DNA of 64,000 bases, taken from contig CACWNR010000005.1 of NCBI GenBank assembly GCA_902762355.1, positions 1 through 64,000 of the forward strand, in the 5' to 3' direction. This document shows positions 45,324 to 53,831 of the stretch, one piece after another. Positions within the stretch are counted from its first letter, which is position 1. Each line of letters begins with the position of its first letter. Source of the stretch: an uncultured Bacteroidales bacterium. GTDB lineage: Bacteria; Bacteroidota; Bacteroidia; Bacteroidales; Paludibacteraceae. The notes under the pieces are model-generated. The model had not been told where the DNA came from, did no database searches, and saw only the letters and a program-made list of their open reading frames with translations. The translations under genes were made by a program, and so were the position numbers.

Positions 45324-46072
45324 AATGCTACCGGGCAATGGTCAGAATGCACTGCCTCTGTTAAAATTTTTCCGTCTTTTAGTCTGCCACGCAAACTTTC
45401 AGTCACCCAAAGATAGTCAATGCGCCAGCCGACATTGCGTGCACGTGCACCTGCCCGCCAACTCCACCAACTGTACCGCTCCGCACTCTGGTCGAACACG
45501 CGGAAAGAGTCCACCAGCCCGCTCGCTTCCCAGCGATCCATCCATTCCCGCTCTTCCGGCAAGAAACCACTCACGCCGATCTGGCGCTCCGGGTGGTTGA
45601 TGTCAATCGGCTTGTGGCAGATGTTATAATCGCCGCAGATCACCAGATTCGGCCGCTCCTTGCGCAACTCATTCACCCACACAAGGAAATCCTCCAAAAA
45701 CTCCATCTTGAACTCCTGCCGAATACCACCTGTAGTACCACTCGGTATATACGCATCGACAATCGTCAGGTCGCCAAAATCCACGCGCAGCACACGCCCC
45801 TCGCGGTCGTATTTGGGATTGCCCATGCCGACCACTACCTTGTCCGGCTCCTGTTTCGTGAATACGCATACGCCCGAGTATCCTTTCTTCTCGGCCGAGT
45901 GAATAAAACTCCGATATCCGAGCTCCTGCATCGCCATCACATCGATCTGTTCCGGCTGAGCCTTGCTCTCCTGAATACAGAATACATCCGGATTCTCCTC
46001 CTTCAACCAATCCAGCAATCCTTTGCCGATGGCTGAACGGATTCCATTCAAATTATAACTGATGATTTTCAT
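45311..46072 (-). CDS. xth: Exodeoxyribonuclease III (AP endonuclease)
   Basis: A 253-residue base-excision repair enzyme of the ExoA/Xth family. Motifs: [34 protein letters not shown] with the metal-binding Glu, [34 protein letters not shown] with the catalytic Asp-Asn, [12 protein letters not shown], and the terminal HSDHCPVAL. The ATG at this position is the canonical start; the long upstream extension is the antisense-free tail of the protease frame and is rejected. The start codon lies inside the 3-prime end of the M6 protease gene. Confidence 0.96.
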   Translation of the reverse strand: MKIISYNLNGIRSAIGKGLLDWLKEENPDVFCIQESKAQPEQIDVMAMQELGYRSFIHSAEKKGYSGVCVFTKQEPDKVVVGMGNPKYDREGRVLRVDFGDLTIVDAYIPSGTTGGIRQEFKMEFLEDFLVWVNELRKERPNLVICGDYNICHKPIDINHPERQIGVSGFLPEEREWMDRWEASGLVDSFRVFDQSAERYSWWSWRAGARARNVGWRIDYLWVTESLRGRLKDGKILTEAVHSDHCPVALWIN

Positions 46073-47672
46073 GTCCCAAAATCGTATATTCTTTGTTGTC
46101 ACGGATGATGTATATGTTGCCGTTACGCAATATTTTGGTATACGGCTTGTTGTTGTCCTGTACGTCTTCCACGCCGGCAGGATTTCCGCCACGATAGAGG
46201 AATGTGATACTTCCGTCCGGTTGTTGTGCAATATTGGTTACGGCATGTTCCGACAATCCCGTCCACTGGTTTCCGCCGGCGGGATAAACATCGGTTGGGG
46301 CACCGTAAATCGTGCTATTGGGCGTGGCTTCCATGATTTGAATGCCTTGAGACTCGGCATCGTTATTCACCGAGTTACCGCTCCATTTAGAGGGATCGTA
46401 TGCCACCTTGGTGATCAGCAAACCCGCCCCGGGGAGGTATTCGTCCCATTCGGTTAGCGTACGTGCTTCCAGCAGATAGAAAGTGGTGGGATACGGGTCG
46501 TAACCAACCAGATTGTGCTGGTCGGTCGAACTGATGAGTAACGATTGCCCGTTTCCTTCGTTGATTGGTCGGAGAGTTACGTTTTCCGGTACGGTCAACA
46601 CACGCGGCGTCAACCATCCGCAGTAGAATCGCTCGTAGGCAGAGTAGGCGGGTGGGGTATTGCCGTCGTTGCTGTAACAGCCGTAGTCCATGATATCCCA
46701 TTCGTTCAGCGTGTGGGGCGGATTGTCCATTTCAACCGTCACATACAGATCGGGCAGACCAATCACATGACCAAACTCATGCACAAATGTACCTATACCG
46801 GTATAAACCTGGCTGAGGTAATTTATCTCGTTGGAGCAGGCATAATTATCGACTCTTTTGCCATCTGCATAATAAGATATGCCCCATTTGGACAAGTACC
46901 AATTGTGCGGCCAAATGGTATTTTTGATATAGCTATCGGCTTCTCCGTATCCGGCATAGAGCACATAGACAAAGTCCACTTTGCCGTCATCGTTATTGTC
47001 ATAGCGCGTGAAATCTACTCCATCTGCATCTGCCAGCTCACATGCCTTCTTAATCATTTGACCAACGTTGTTGTCGTCGTATCCGCCCACATTCTTATCG
47101 AGCGTATAAGGGCCTACCACATCAAACTCCGGATTATACTGACCGTAACTCTGGTCGTAGAAATACTGCCGCGCGCTACCGTGAGAAATCGTTGTACCCT
47201 CGTAGTGCTTGCCTTTCCAGTCATAGTTATAGTCGTATCGGCGTGAGTAGTTGATGCCGTTCAGCATGCTGTCAACGGTGTCGCGAGGTGTCTGGAAGGC
47301 TTGGTCTTTGAAATTAACCATGATGAGCAATCCTCGCGGCGCGATATTGGGTACGCCTCCCACCTTGATTTGCTGTGCCGCACGACGTTCTGTCACGCGT
47401 GCTTTGCCTTGTTGACGACGGACGCTCTTCTGCTCCTCGCTCAGCGGCAGCAATGTCTCTTCGTCTAACCAGAGACCCGCTTCGTCTGTCAAATAGTGAA
47501 AAGCCTCGTCACCATGCATATACACCATTTTCTCTGTCCCGTCAGCTGCGGTGCATAACTTACCATCGCGCCGTGCCGGAATGGCCATCGCGCTCATTGC
47601 AACAGCCAATACGGACAATAAGGCAATACCTCTCGCCTTTAACCGTTTATCGTTCACCTTTAAAAATGCCAT
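46053..47672 (-). CDS. Secreted M6-family metalloprotease with altered C-terminal motif
   Basis: A 539-residue exported zinc protease. Signal peptide within residues 1-29 ([14 protein letters not shown]), an inhibitor-like pro-region ([28 protein letters not shown]), [20 protein letters not shown] at the start of the catalytic domain and the zinc motif [14 protein letters not shown] (HEFGH about 297-301). A beta-sandwich follows, then the window-wide C-terminal motif in altered form: [18 protein letters not shown], but the usual ending VK is replaced by HENHQL because the last 20 nt overlap the xth start. The ATG was chosen for the signal peptide. Confidence 0.9.
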   Translation of the reverse strand: MAFLKVNDKRLKARGIALLSVLAVAMSAMAIPARRDGKLCTAADGTEKMVYMHGDEAFHYLTDEAGLWLDEETLLPLSEEQKSVRRQQGKARVTERRAAQQIKVGGVPNIAPRGLLIMVNFKDQAFQTPRDTVDSMLNGINYSRRYDYNYDWKGKHYEGTTISHGSARQYFYDQSYGQYNPEFDVVGPYTLDKNVGGYDDNNVGQMIKKACELADADGVDFTRYDNNDDGKVDFVYVLYAGYGEADSYIKNTIWPHNWYLSKWGISYYADGKRVDNYACSNEINYLSQVYTGIGTFVHEFGHVIGLPDLYVTVEMDNPPHTLNEWDIMDYGCYSNDGNTPPAYSAYERFYCGWLTPRVLTVPENVTLRPINEGNGQSLLISSTDQHNLVGYDPYPTTFYLLEARTLTEWDEYLPGAGLLITKVAYDPSKWSGNSVNNDAESQGIQIMEATPNSTIYGAPTDVYPAGGNQWTGLSEHAVTNIAQQPDGSITFLYRGGNPAGVEDVQDNNKPYTKILRNGNIYIIRDNKEYTILGHENHQL

Positions 47673-47985
47673 ATTTGTTAATCCATTTATTTTCTCGTTT
47701 TGTACGTTTCGCCGCATCGTGCGCCTTGCGACAACTGATAACCGCCAGGCCTTTGCGATTAAGCTTGGCATATTTCAGCCATCCGCGTTTGTTCTCTATG
47801 ATTTGCCACCCGTCTTCGGTCATGGCAAAATGGCTATGTTCGTCCCCGCGCAGGTATATGTGCAGTGTGTCCCCGTTAGGTTGCACGCGCGCGATGAGTC
47901 CTCTATACGCGGGCACGCGTTGGGGCGCTTGCGCCCATACCCCCGCGCACGCGAAGATCATTCCTATCAAAAATATCTTTTTCAT
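47647..47985 (-). CDS. Secreted orphan M6-protease pro-region-like protein
   Basis: A 112-residue protein with signal peptide MKKIFLIGMIFACAGVWA. RVPAYRGLIARVQPNGDTLH, IYLRGDEHSHFAMTEDGWQI and IENKRGWLKYAKLNRKG closely follow the pattern of the pro-region found at the N-terminus of secreted M6 proteases (GDExxHyxxTxDGyxi), yet it stops after a basic tail ([14 protein letters not shown]) without any catalytic domain. The next gene is a full M6 protease with its own pro-region, overlapping by 26 nt. It may be a separate inhibitor or chaperone for the protease, or a remnant of a duplicated protease. Confidence 0.7.
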   Translation of the reverse strand: MKKIFLIGMIFACAGVWAQAPQRVPAYRGLIARVQPNGDTLHIYLRGDEHSHFAMTEDGWQIIENKRGWLKYAKLNRKGLAVISCRKAHDAAKRTKRENKWINKYGIFKGER

Positions 47986-48740
47986 CTATTCGCCTCTTTA
48001 ACCTTTTTAAATAGCTCGCTCGCAAACACGAAGTCATTCAGCGCCTCATTATCGCTCGTCATGATATCGTGCCGGCTCCCCTGCCATTCCAACTTCCCTC
48101 CTTTGAGGAACACGATATTATCCCCGATCTCCATGATCGAGTTCATGTCATGGCTGTTGACGATCGTGCAGATATTATACTCCTTTGTGATGTCCTGAAT
48201 CAACGCATCGATCACCAGACTCGTCTTCGGATCCAAACCCGAGTTCGGCTCGTCGCAGAACAGGTACTTCGGCTCCAGCACAATCGCCCGCGCGATCGCC
48301 ACACGTTTCTGCTGACCACCCGATATCTCACTCGGCATCAGGTTCCACACCCGCTCCGGCATCTCCACGCGTCGCAGACAAAACTCCGCCCTTTCTTTCA
48401 TCTCCTTCTGACTCTTGTTGCTGAACATCTCCATCGGGAACAGCACGTTCTCCATTACCGTCATCGAGTCGAACAGCGCCGAGCCCTGGAACAACATACC
48501 TACCTCACGGTGCAACATGCGGATATCCTTACTCCGCATCTCCGCGATATCCCGTCCGTCGTACAGAATCTGTCCGCTGTCCAGCGCGTGAAGGCCGATC
48601 ATACTCTTCATCAGCACGGTCTTTCCGGAACCCGATTGGCCGATGATCATATTCACCTCACCGTCCCGCATCTCCGTACTCACATGGTTCAACACCACAT
48701 TCCCATCAAAACTCTTTACTATATCCTTAACTTCGATCAT
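47982..48740 (-). CDS. Phospholipid-transport ABC ATPase, MlaF-like
   Basis: A 252-residue ATPase of the Mla/Mce-type lipid transporter family. Motifs: Walker A GQSGSGKTVLMKSM, Q-loop HREVGMLFQGSALFDSMTVM (characteristic of MlaF), signature ISGGQQKRVAIARAI, Walker B KYLFCDEPNSGLDPKTSL, H-loop VNSHDMNSIMEIGD. It pairs with the MlaE-like permease gene, which it overlaps by 4 nt. A MlaD/Mce substrate-binding gene is not adjacent. Probably moves phospholipid between the membranes. Confidence 0.9.
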   Translation of the reverse strand: MIEVKDIVKSFDGNVVLNHVSTEMRDGEVNMIIGQSGSGKTVLMKSMIGLHALDSGQILYDGRDIAEMRSKDIRMLHREVGMLFQGSALFDSMTVMENVLFPMEMFSNKSQKEMKERAEFCLRRVEMPERVWNLMPSEISGGQQKRVAIARAIVLEPKYLFCDEPNSGLDPKTSLVIDALIQDITKEYNICTIVNSHDMNSIMEIGDNIVFLKGGKLEWQGSRHDIMTSDNEALNDFVFASELFKKVKEANR

Positions 48741-49474
48741 AACAGCAACTTACTTAAAATGAGATCCAGGAACAGAATCATGATATTGGAATTTACGACC
48801 GCGTTCGTACTCGCTCGCCCGACATCGAGCGCCCCGCCTTTGGCGTAATACCCGTAATAACTCGCCATACTGGTGATCACAAACGCAAACACCAGCGCCT
48901 TAATAATCGCGTACCATACGAAATACGGGTTGAACGCATATTGTACACCTAACAGATAGTCGTGTATCGTAATGATATCTGTGAACGCACCGACACCCCA
49001 GCCGCCGATCAGACCCGCCGCCGTTGAGATAATGAACAAAAACGGCATGATGCTCATAAACGCCAGAATCTTCGGCAGAATCAGATAGTTCGCACTATTG
49101 ACACCCATGATCTCCATGGCATCGATCTGCTCCGTGATACGCATCGTACCAATCTCCGACGCGATATTCGAGCCTACCTTACCCGCTAAGATCAAGCACA
49201 AAATCGTACTCGAGAACTCGAGCAGCAACGTATCACGCGTCAGCAGACCCGTGATATACGTCGGCAATAACGGGTTTTCCGTGTTCGTCTTCGCCTGAAT
49301 CGTCAGGATCGCTCCGATAAACACCGATATCAACAGCACGATCGGCAGACTCTGCAGACCCTGTTTCTCCAACTCCCGGCTATACTGCCGCCAGAACATC
49401 CTCTGCCTATCCGGTAACCGCAGTACCTTACCCATCAATAGGACGTATTCTCCTGTATGTTGTAAAATATGCAT
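48737..49474 (-). CDS. Phospholipid-transport permease, MlaE-like
   Basis: A 245-residue integral membrane protein with the MlaE/DUF140 pattern: VLRLPDRQRMFWRQYSRELE, QSLPIVLLISVFIGAILTIQ, GKVGSNIASEIGTMRITEQI, DAMEIMGVNSANYLILPKIL, then two further membrane segments ending VGRASTNAVVNSNIMILFLD. The ATG MHILQHTGEY was preferred because the promoter lies between it and the longer upstream frame. First gene of the 17-kb minus-strand envelope run. Confidence 0.92.
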   Translation of the reverse strand: MHILQHTGEYVLLMGKVLRLPDRQRMFWRQYSRELEKQGLQSLPIVLLISVFIGAILTIQAKTNTENPLLPTYITGLLTRDTLLLEFSSTILCLILAGKVGSNIASEIGTMRITEQIDAMEIMGVNSANYLILPKILAFMSIMPFLFIISTAAGLIGGWGVGAFTDIITIHDYLLGVQYAFNPYFVWYAIIKALVFAFVITSMASYYGYYAKGGALDVGRASTNAVVNSNIMILFLDLILSKLLL

Positions 49475-49497
49475 ACTAACGCAAATTAAATCGGGCG

Positions 49498-49528
49498 CAA
49501 AGGTACAAAAAAAAATCGACATACGCAA
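49498..49528 (-). promoter_or_regulatory. Promoter of the 17-kb envelope gene run
   Basis: Minus-strand TTG (49526-49528), 20-nt spacer, TACCTTTG (49498-49505). The TTG element lies in the loop of the preceding operon's terminator hairpin. Confidence 0.8.
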
Positions 49529-49547
49529 GTGTATGCCGATTTTTTTG
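49506..49547 (-). terminator. Terminator of the acetylesterase operon, bidirectional in form
   Basis: ATCG-A-CATAC (49515-49524) and GTATG-C-CGAT (49531-49540) form a 9-bp stem with one mismatch and the loop GCAAGT, flanked by A-runs and T-runs on both sides, so it can terminate in either direction. Confidence 0.85.
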
Positions 49548-49562
49548 CTATTTTCGTAAAAT

Positions 49563-51431
49563 TTATTTTACGATTGCACCCTGTGCATTGTAGATAACGC
49601 CATTCTTCTCGATCATCAACTGACCGTTTTGGAAGAACTTAACAGCCTTAACTGCCTCTTCTGCGTTCTCAATGCCTTCTTCGCCCGGCTCAACGGCTAC
49701 GCCTTCAATAACTACGTTTTGTACACCGAGATATTTATTGTTAGCTGCAGTTGAGACGTTGTTCAACCACGGTAATACACGAACATGAAGTGTCTCTCCT
49801 GCGGGGATAACGAGAAGCGGAGTGAATTGTAAATGGTTAACCTCAAAATTGGTCATATTTTTCAATTCTACCAATTCTGCAAAGTTCTCCACACCTGCGC
49901 GAACGCGGCAACACATGGAAGATATACTATGTGCAGCGACATCCAACTTAATGCCGGTGATACGAACGTTTAACGTAGCAGGAGCGGTCAACGAGAAATC
50001 AATATACCGAGTCGCGTTCTCATCCAACTCTTCGGCAGGCCATGCTACCTTGCTGGCACAGCCCTCATCCGAGTTGTGGAACCGAACCATGACGATACCG
50101 GTGCTCTCGCTATCGTAGAACTCATTCTTAGCGCTGTTATAGTCGATAGCGGCCATGTTACTCAGCGTCATCTGTCCGCAAATCGGACCTTCACATACTG
50201 CCGCCAGAGGAGCAGTAGGCAATGCCTTCAGTTCCCAAGTTGCACTTACCGCACTACCGCCATCCAATGAGATAACGGTCGCTGTTACCGGAATGACGAT
50301 GCGGATATCACCCGATTCAACCACCACCGAATCCGTCTTTTCTCCTGCTTCTGAATAGAGTGCGCGGATATATAATTTCTGGAATAAACTACCTTCCGAA
50401 TAAGCCAAAGACGCCGTGGAACCATATACCTCTTTGTCCAGACTTACTTGTAAATTCTCGCTCGCTGTGATGGTGAGTGTACCCGAAGCTGGCGCTAAAC
50501 CGGAACCCGATAATATGGTTTCGCGATCTTGCGTTATGCCGCTATAGGTCTCGCCTATCACTATACTCGTCGGGTTAGCAATCACAGTGGTCGGAATATC
50601 AATATACTCCGCTAAGATGCCGGCATTTTTCATCAACTGTGCTGCTTCACGGGCTACTAAATTCGCCGCTAATGCGTTCAAGTGCGTGTTATCGCCCGTC
50701 GTGAATAGTTGTGAATTGCAGTTACTCTGACCGTACTGCACATACAGCGCACGCGTAGCCTCTGTCAGATCCAGGAATGGCACGTTCTCTTCCTGACCCA
50801 CAATACGCATGGCCTCTACATAACTCATGGACTTATCCGTAGCCGGCACACTCTGGTTGGTCAATAGGGTAGTGCCTTCGATTTTGCTAAAACTGTCTCC
50901 TAAATCGTGTTGACCCTTGCGAGTTATGTCGCCGTTTTTCCAATAGTTACGGCATATAGGACCTACTAAAATAGGTGTAACACCCTTTGCGCGCGCCTCG
51001 CTGATAAACAGACGTAAATAATCACGGAACGTGGTTTGGGGATTCGTTCCGCGGTTTTCAGAGGGAACAGCTATCCCATTTGCTTCACAATAGGCTGCGT
51101 AATCCAGATTGTCGGTACCATTGGTGTGGATACCCTCGTCATTGTGAGCAAATTGAATAATAAGATAGTCACCCGTGTTCATGGCGTCCTTTACTGCTTT
51201 CCAATCTTCGTTCGCTAAATAGAACTGGCGCGTGTCTCGTCCTGAATGACCGGCATTGTTAACCGTTACAATGCTCGGATCAAAAAATGCTCCTAAGAAC
51301 ATTCCCCAGCCGCGCTTAGGATTCGAATCGGCATACCACGACATCGTGCTGTCACCAATCGTGTGCACCTTGATTGCGCCCATAGGTAGGCTTAATAGCG
51401 CTGCCAAGGCAATAGATAATATCTTTTTCAT
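49563..51431 (-). CDS. Secreted SGNH rhamnogalacturonan-acetylesterase-like protein with C-terminal motif
   Basis: A 622-residue exported protein. After a signal peptide (residues 1-19) comes an SGNH hydrolase domain: block I TIGDSTMSWYAD with S28, NAGHSGRDTRQFYL, IIQFAHNDEG, and block V GDNTHLNALAANLV with the catalytic Asp and His near 255. This fits CE12-type rhamnogalacturonan acetylesterases, which remove acetyl groups from pectin. Residues about 285-385 are a beta-sandwich (SGSGLAPASGTLTITASENL), about 390-590 a second one. It ends with the shared motif FFQNGQLMIEKNGVIYNAQG and AIVK. Co-transcribed with the preceding gene through a hairpin. Confidence 0.87.
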   Translation of the reverse strand: MKKILSIALAALLSLPMGAIKVHTIGDSTMSWYADSNPKRGWGMFLGAFFDPSIVTVNNAGHSGRDTRQFYLANEDWKAVKDAMNTGDYLIIQFAHNDEGIHTNGTDNLDYAAYCEANGIAVPSENRGTNPQTTFRDYLRLFISEARAKGVTPILVGPICRNYWKNGDITRKGQHDLGDSFSKIEGTTLLTNQSVPATDKSMSYVEAMRIVGQEENVPFLDLTEATRALYVQYGQSNCNSQLFTTGDNTHLNALAANLVAREAAQLMKNAGILAEYIDIPTTVIANPTSIVIGETYSGITQDRETILSGSGLAPASGTLTITASENLQVSLDKEVYGSTASLAYSEGSLFQKLYIRALYSEAGEKTDSVVVESGDIRIVIPVTATVISLDGGSAVSATWELKALPTAPLAAVCEGPICGQMTLSNMAAIDYNSAKNEFYDSESTGIVMVRFHNSDEGCASKVAWPAEELDENATRYIDFSLTAPATLNVRITGIKLDVAAHSISSMCCRVRAGVENFAELVELKNMTNFEVNHLQFTPLLVIPAGETLHVRVLPWLNNVSTAANNKYLGVQNVVIEGVAVEPGEEGIENAEEAVKAVKFFQNGQLMIEKNGVIYNAQGAIVK

Positions 51432-51446
51432 ACCTTATAATTACAA

Positions 51447-51475
51447 AAGAGGGCTCGCTATGTGCGCGCCCTCTT
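51447..51475 (-). terminator. Intercistronic hairpin between two motif-bearing genes
   Basis: AAGAGGGC (51447-51454) pairs with GCCCTCTT (51468-51475), with an inner CGC/GCG helix. On the minus strand it is followed by TTTTG, so it may be a partial terminator, as at 5535-5570. No promoter follows before the next gene. Confidence 0.65.
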
Positions 51476-51492
51476 GTTTGTATGAACGTTTT

Positions 51493-52944
51493 TTACTTTA
51501 CGATTGCACCCTGTGCATTGTAGATAACGCCGTTCTTCTCGATCATCAACTGACCGTTCTGGAAGAACTTCACAGCCTTTACTGCTGCATCGGTGTTCTC
51601 GATAGCGGTCTCGCCACCTTCTGCACAACCGGAAACGATAATGTGCTCAATGATAGCAGAGTTGCTACGTGCAAGAATAAATGCATTGTTGCCTGCCAGA
51701 CCGTCGCCTTCAACTACATCATAGGTGAAGATTTTCTCCATGACAGCCTCTGATTCTTCGGTCGGTTTCGGTGCCCAAACAGCAGCTAATTTCGTTTTCT
51801 TTGATAAGTTCTGCAGGGCGAAGCCGCGTTCCTTCTCGTCTGCCATAGCAGCATAAATCTTGAGTTCGATGGTAGAACCAGCCTCTAACGCTCTGTCCAA
51901 GATAACGCGAACGGAGTCTGCGCCACCTTTGCACATTTGCAATCCATAATCGGTGTACAGGAAGGATTCTACATAGTTGTCACTTTTCGCACCAGCAAAA
52001 ATCATGCTACCACCATAACTTGCTTCTGTCAAAGCAACCTCTGCATGGAACGCAGGTTCCGGACCGGATGTTGCTGGATAGAGTTCTGCGCAAACAGTTG
52101 CAGCCGGCTTAACACTTGCTACAAGTGCAATTGCCTCAGAAGCAACCCAATCAGTGTTGTTAGCGTTCTTTGCTTTGCAAACGATATTGAAAGTACCCTC
52201 AGCCTCCGGAGTAAACTCGAAGTTCTTGGTCTCTGCACCTTCTTGCTCTACATCGTTAACGAACCACTTGTATTCGTCAGCTTTTACATCGGTAGTAGCG
52301 GCGTAAGCAGCAGCCTTACCTACATAAACAGCCTCCGGACCATCAATAACTACAGAAGTAACAGGGTTGGATACAGGAACTGCTCCACCAATTTTGATAG
52401 CATATACGTAAACAGAGTTGTTGCAGGAAATGTATCCTAAACCTGCGGTGCCTTCATATCCATTTGCAATGTGATCGATATCCTCTGCTGTAAGTGCAGG
52501 GAGAACAGATGCATAAACAGTCTTTGCTACCGGAGTTACTGGGTCGCTGTCATATAATTTGGTTCCTTTTGCGGCTTGATGAGCGTAGGATAAGGTGATT
52601 GTTGATGTGGTGGTGTTGGTGGCAAACCAATATACGGTAATTACATCTCCTTCTGCCAAATTTTTAATAGTGGAACGCTTTGTGGTGGCAAGTTTAGCAC
52701 CAAGGTCACCGGTACCATTCATTTTAAAATAGTTAGCAGCGGTTTGTGTGCCGGTCGGGAAACCGGGCTCCATCTCTTCGTCAGGGAAAATCACGCTGGA
52801 TTGGCTGCTAGCGGCATTGTCAGGACCAGTAACAATCCAATTACCATCATTGATGACTTGAGCCTGCTCTGTAAAAACATTTACGCCGGCCATCATTGCT
52901 ACGCTTGCCAGAATGGCAGCTGCGAATGTGAATAATTTTTTCAT
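51493..52944 (-). CDS. Secreted beta-sandwich protein with C-terminal motif
   Basis: A 483-residue exported protein, signal peptide MKKLFTFAAAILASVAMMAG. Residues about 20-190 look like a jelly-roll (YFKMNGTGDLGAKLATTKRS, GLGYISCNNSVYVYAIKIGG). Residues 195-285 are an Ig/PKD-like domain (PEAVYVGKAAAYAATTDVKA, YKWFVNDVEQEGAETKNFEF). A second beta-sandwich follows, then the motif FFQNGQLMIEKNGVIYNAQG-AIVK. The last 84 bp differ at only about four positions from those of the next gene. No enzyme motif is visible; carbohydrate binding is possible. It leads the acetylesterase operon. Confidence 0.72.
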   Translation of the reverse strand: MKKLFTFAAAILASVAMMAGVNVFTEQAQVINDGNWIVTGPDNAASSQSSVIFPDEEMEPGFPTGTQTAANYFKMNGTGDLGAKLATTKRSTIKNLAEGDVITVYWFATNTTTSTITLSYAHQAAKGTKLYDSDPVTPVAKTVYASVLPALTAEDIDHIANGYEGTAGLGYISCNNSVYVYAIKIGGAVPVSNPVTSVVIDGPEAVYVGKAAAYAATTDVKADEYKWFVNDVEQEGAETKNFEFTPEAEGTFNIVCKAKNANNTDWVASEAIALVASVKPAATVCAELYPATSGPEPAFHAEVALTEASYGGSMIFAGAKSDNYVESFLYTDYGLQMCKGGADSVRVILDRALEAGSTIELKIYAAMADEKERGFALQNLSKKTKLAAVWAPKPTEESEAVMEKIFTYDVVEGDGLAGNNAFILARSNSAIIEHIIVSGCAEGGETAIENTDAAVKAVKFFQNGQLMIEKNGVIYNAQGAIVK

Positions 52945-53023
52945 GTGTTTTTGTTTTTTTAGTTAAACGAAAATTTTGGGTTTTTATATAGCGTTTTGCT
53001 AATTGTACTTTGCAAAAATCGCA

Positions 53024-53055
53024 CAAAATTACAACATTTCGCGCATATATGCAAA
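53024..53055 (-). promoter_or_regulatory. Promoter of the beta-sandwich/acetylesterase operon
   Basis: Minus-strand TTTG (53052-53055), 20-nt spacer, TAATTTTG (53024-53031); leader of about 70 nt. Confidence 0.75.
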
Positions 53056-53112
53056 TAATTAAGGTCCAAAAACTGATTTTGTGCAAAAAACGTCAATTTT
53101 TACACATCCAGA

Positions 53113-53198
53113 TTTGCATAAATCAAATAATTGTAGTATCTTCGACCACCTCCCCCAAGGATGGGGACCCCTTCGAAGCTACGTTCGCACAGTTGTGC
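53113..53198 (+). promoter_or_regulatory. Possible second promoter and hairpins in the 53-kb intergenic region
   Basis: TTTG (53113-53116), 20-nt spacer, TATCTTCG (53137-53144) matches the promoter pattern with one mismatch. Just downstream are CTTCG...CGAAG (53140-53178) enclosing CCCCA-AGGA-TGGGG, and GCACA-GT-TGTGC (53187-53198). It could give a small RNA or a longer leader for the 53307 operon. The rest of the 360-bp gap holds only the divergent promoters. Confidence 0.35.
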
Positions 53199-53255
53199 AA
53201 ACAACAAGTGTTTACCGCTCAAAATTCAAATAAATTCGATTTTAACCGTTAAATA

Positions 53256-53287
53256 CTTGTATATTTCAAATATTTGTTGTACCTTTG
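53256..53287 (+). promoter_or_regulatory. Promoter of the small secreted protein/S26 peptidase/PqqD operon
   Basis: CTTG (53256-53259), 20-nt spacer, TACCTTTG (53280-53287); leader of about 13-15 nt to the ATG. Confidence 0.78.
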
Positions 53288-53306
53288 CAGAAATTTTGTG
53301 AGACCT

Positions 53307-53831
53307 ATGAATCGCATCTTTTCATATATCCTGATTTCTGCCCTGCTGACCACCGCATCAGCCTCTTTCGCTACAGATGTTCCCCATAATTTCGGCATCA
53401 AAATAGCGGACAATACGCTGACCCGCTCCAATGCTAACAAAGTAGGCAGAACGGACGACGGACTCGTTTATACCTGTCGCGGAAATGCTATATTTAGATA
53501 TGTGGATTCTCCGGGATATATGTGCCTTCGCCTGCCTAACGGGACAGGTGATTCCGTTATTATTTCTCCTCCGTTAACGAAACTCTCAGAATTGAAAATT
53601 TATCCGTACTCTCATACAGCAAAAGTAGTAGATGTCAAAGTCGCTATCTCAACGGATGGGGCCACATGGAGAGAAGACCTTGTTACAATGGATTATTCGA
53701 ATAGTACTTTTGTTAGGGCGACCATTCCCGTCCGGGCGTACTATCTCAAAATATATGCAGTCAGGAGCACGGATATCCTAAGTATAACTTATACGTATCT
53801 GGACTGTAACTGTTTCTCCGTCACGCCTTAA
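53307..53831 (+). CDS. Small secreted beta-rich protein of unknown function
   Basis: 174 residues with a signal peptide (IFSYILISALLTTASASFA). The mature part looks like a single beta-sandwich: YTCRGNAIFRYVDSPGYMCL, ISPPLTKLSELKIYPYSHTA, VDVKVAISTDGATWREDLV, YYLKIYAVRSTDILSITYTY, ending LDCNCFSVTP. It lacks the C-terminal motif carried by other secreted proteins here. The ATG after the promoter was chosen; an upstream TTG would sit on the -7 box. Its TAA overlaps the ATG of the S26 peptidase, so the two are coupled, which suggests a possible substrate or partner. Confidence 0.7.
   Translation: MNRIFSYILISALLTTASASFATDVPHNFGIKIADNTLTRSNANKVGRTDDGLVYTCRGNAIFRYVDSPGYMCLRLPNGTGDSVIISPPLTKLSELKIYPYSHTAKVVDVKVAISTDGATWREDLVTMDYSNSTFVRATIPVRAYYLKIYAVRSTDILSITYTYLDCNCFSVTP

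Noticed and set aside
46073-46231. An extended N-terminus for xth
   Set aside because: It is another frame of the M6 protease tail; [10 protein letters not shown] is the standard start of ExoIII enzymes.
53274-53306. An upstream TTG start for the small secreted protein
   Set aside because: It would lie on the promoter -7 box, so it cannot be in the transcript; the ATG at 53307 begins the signal peptide.
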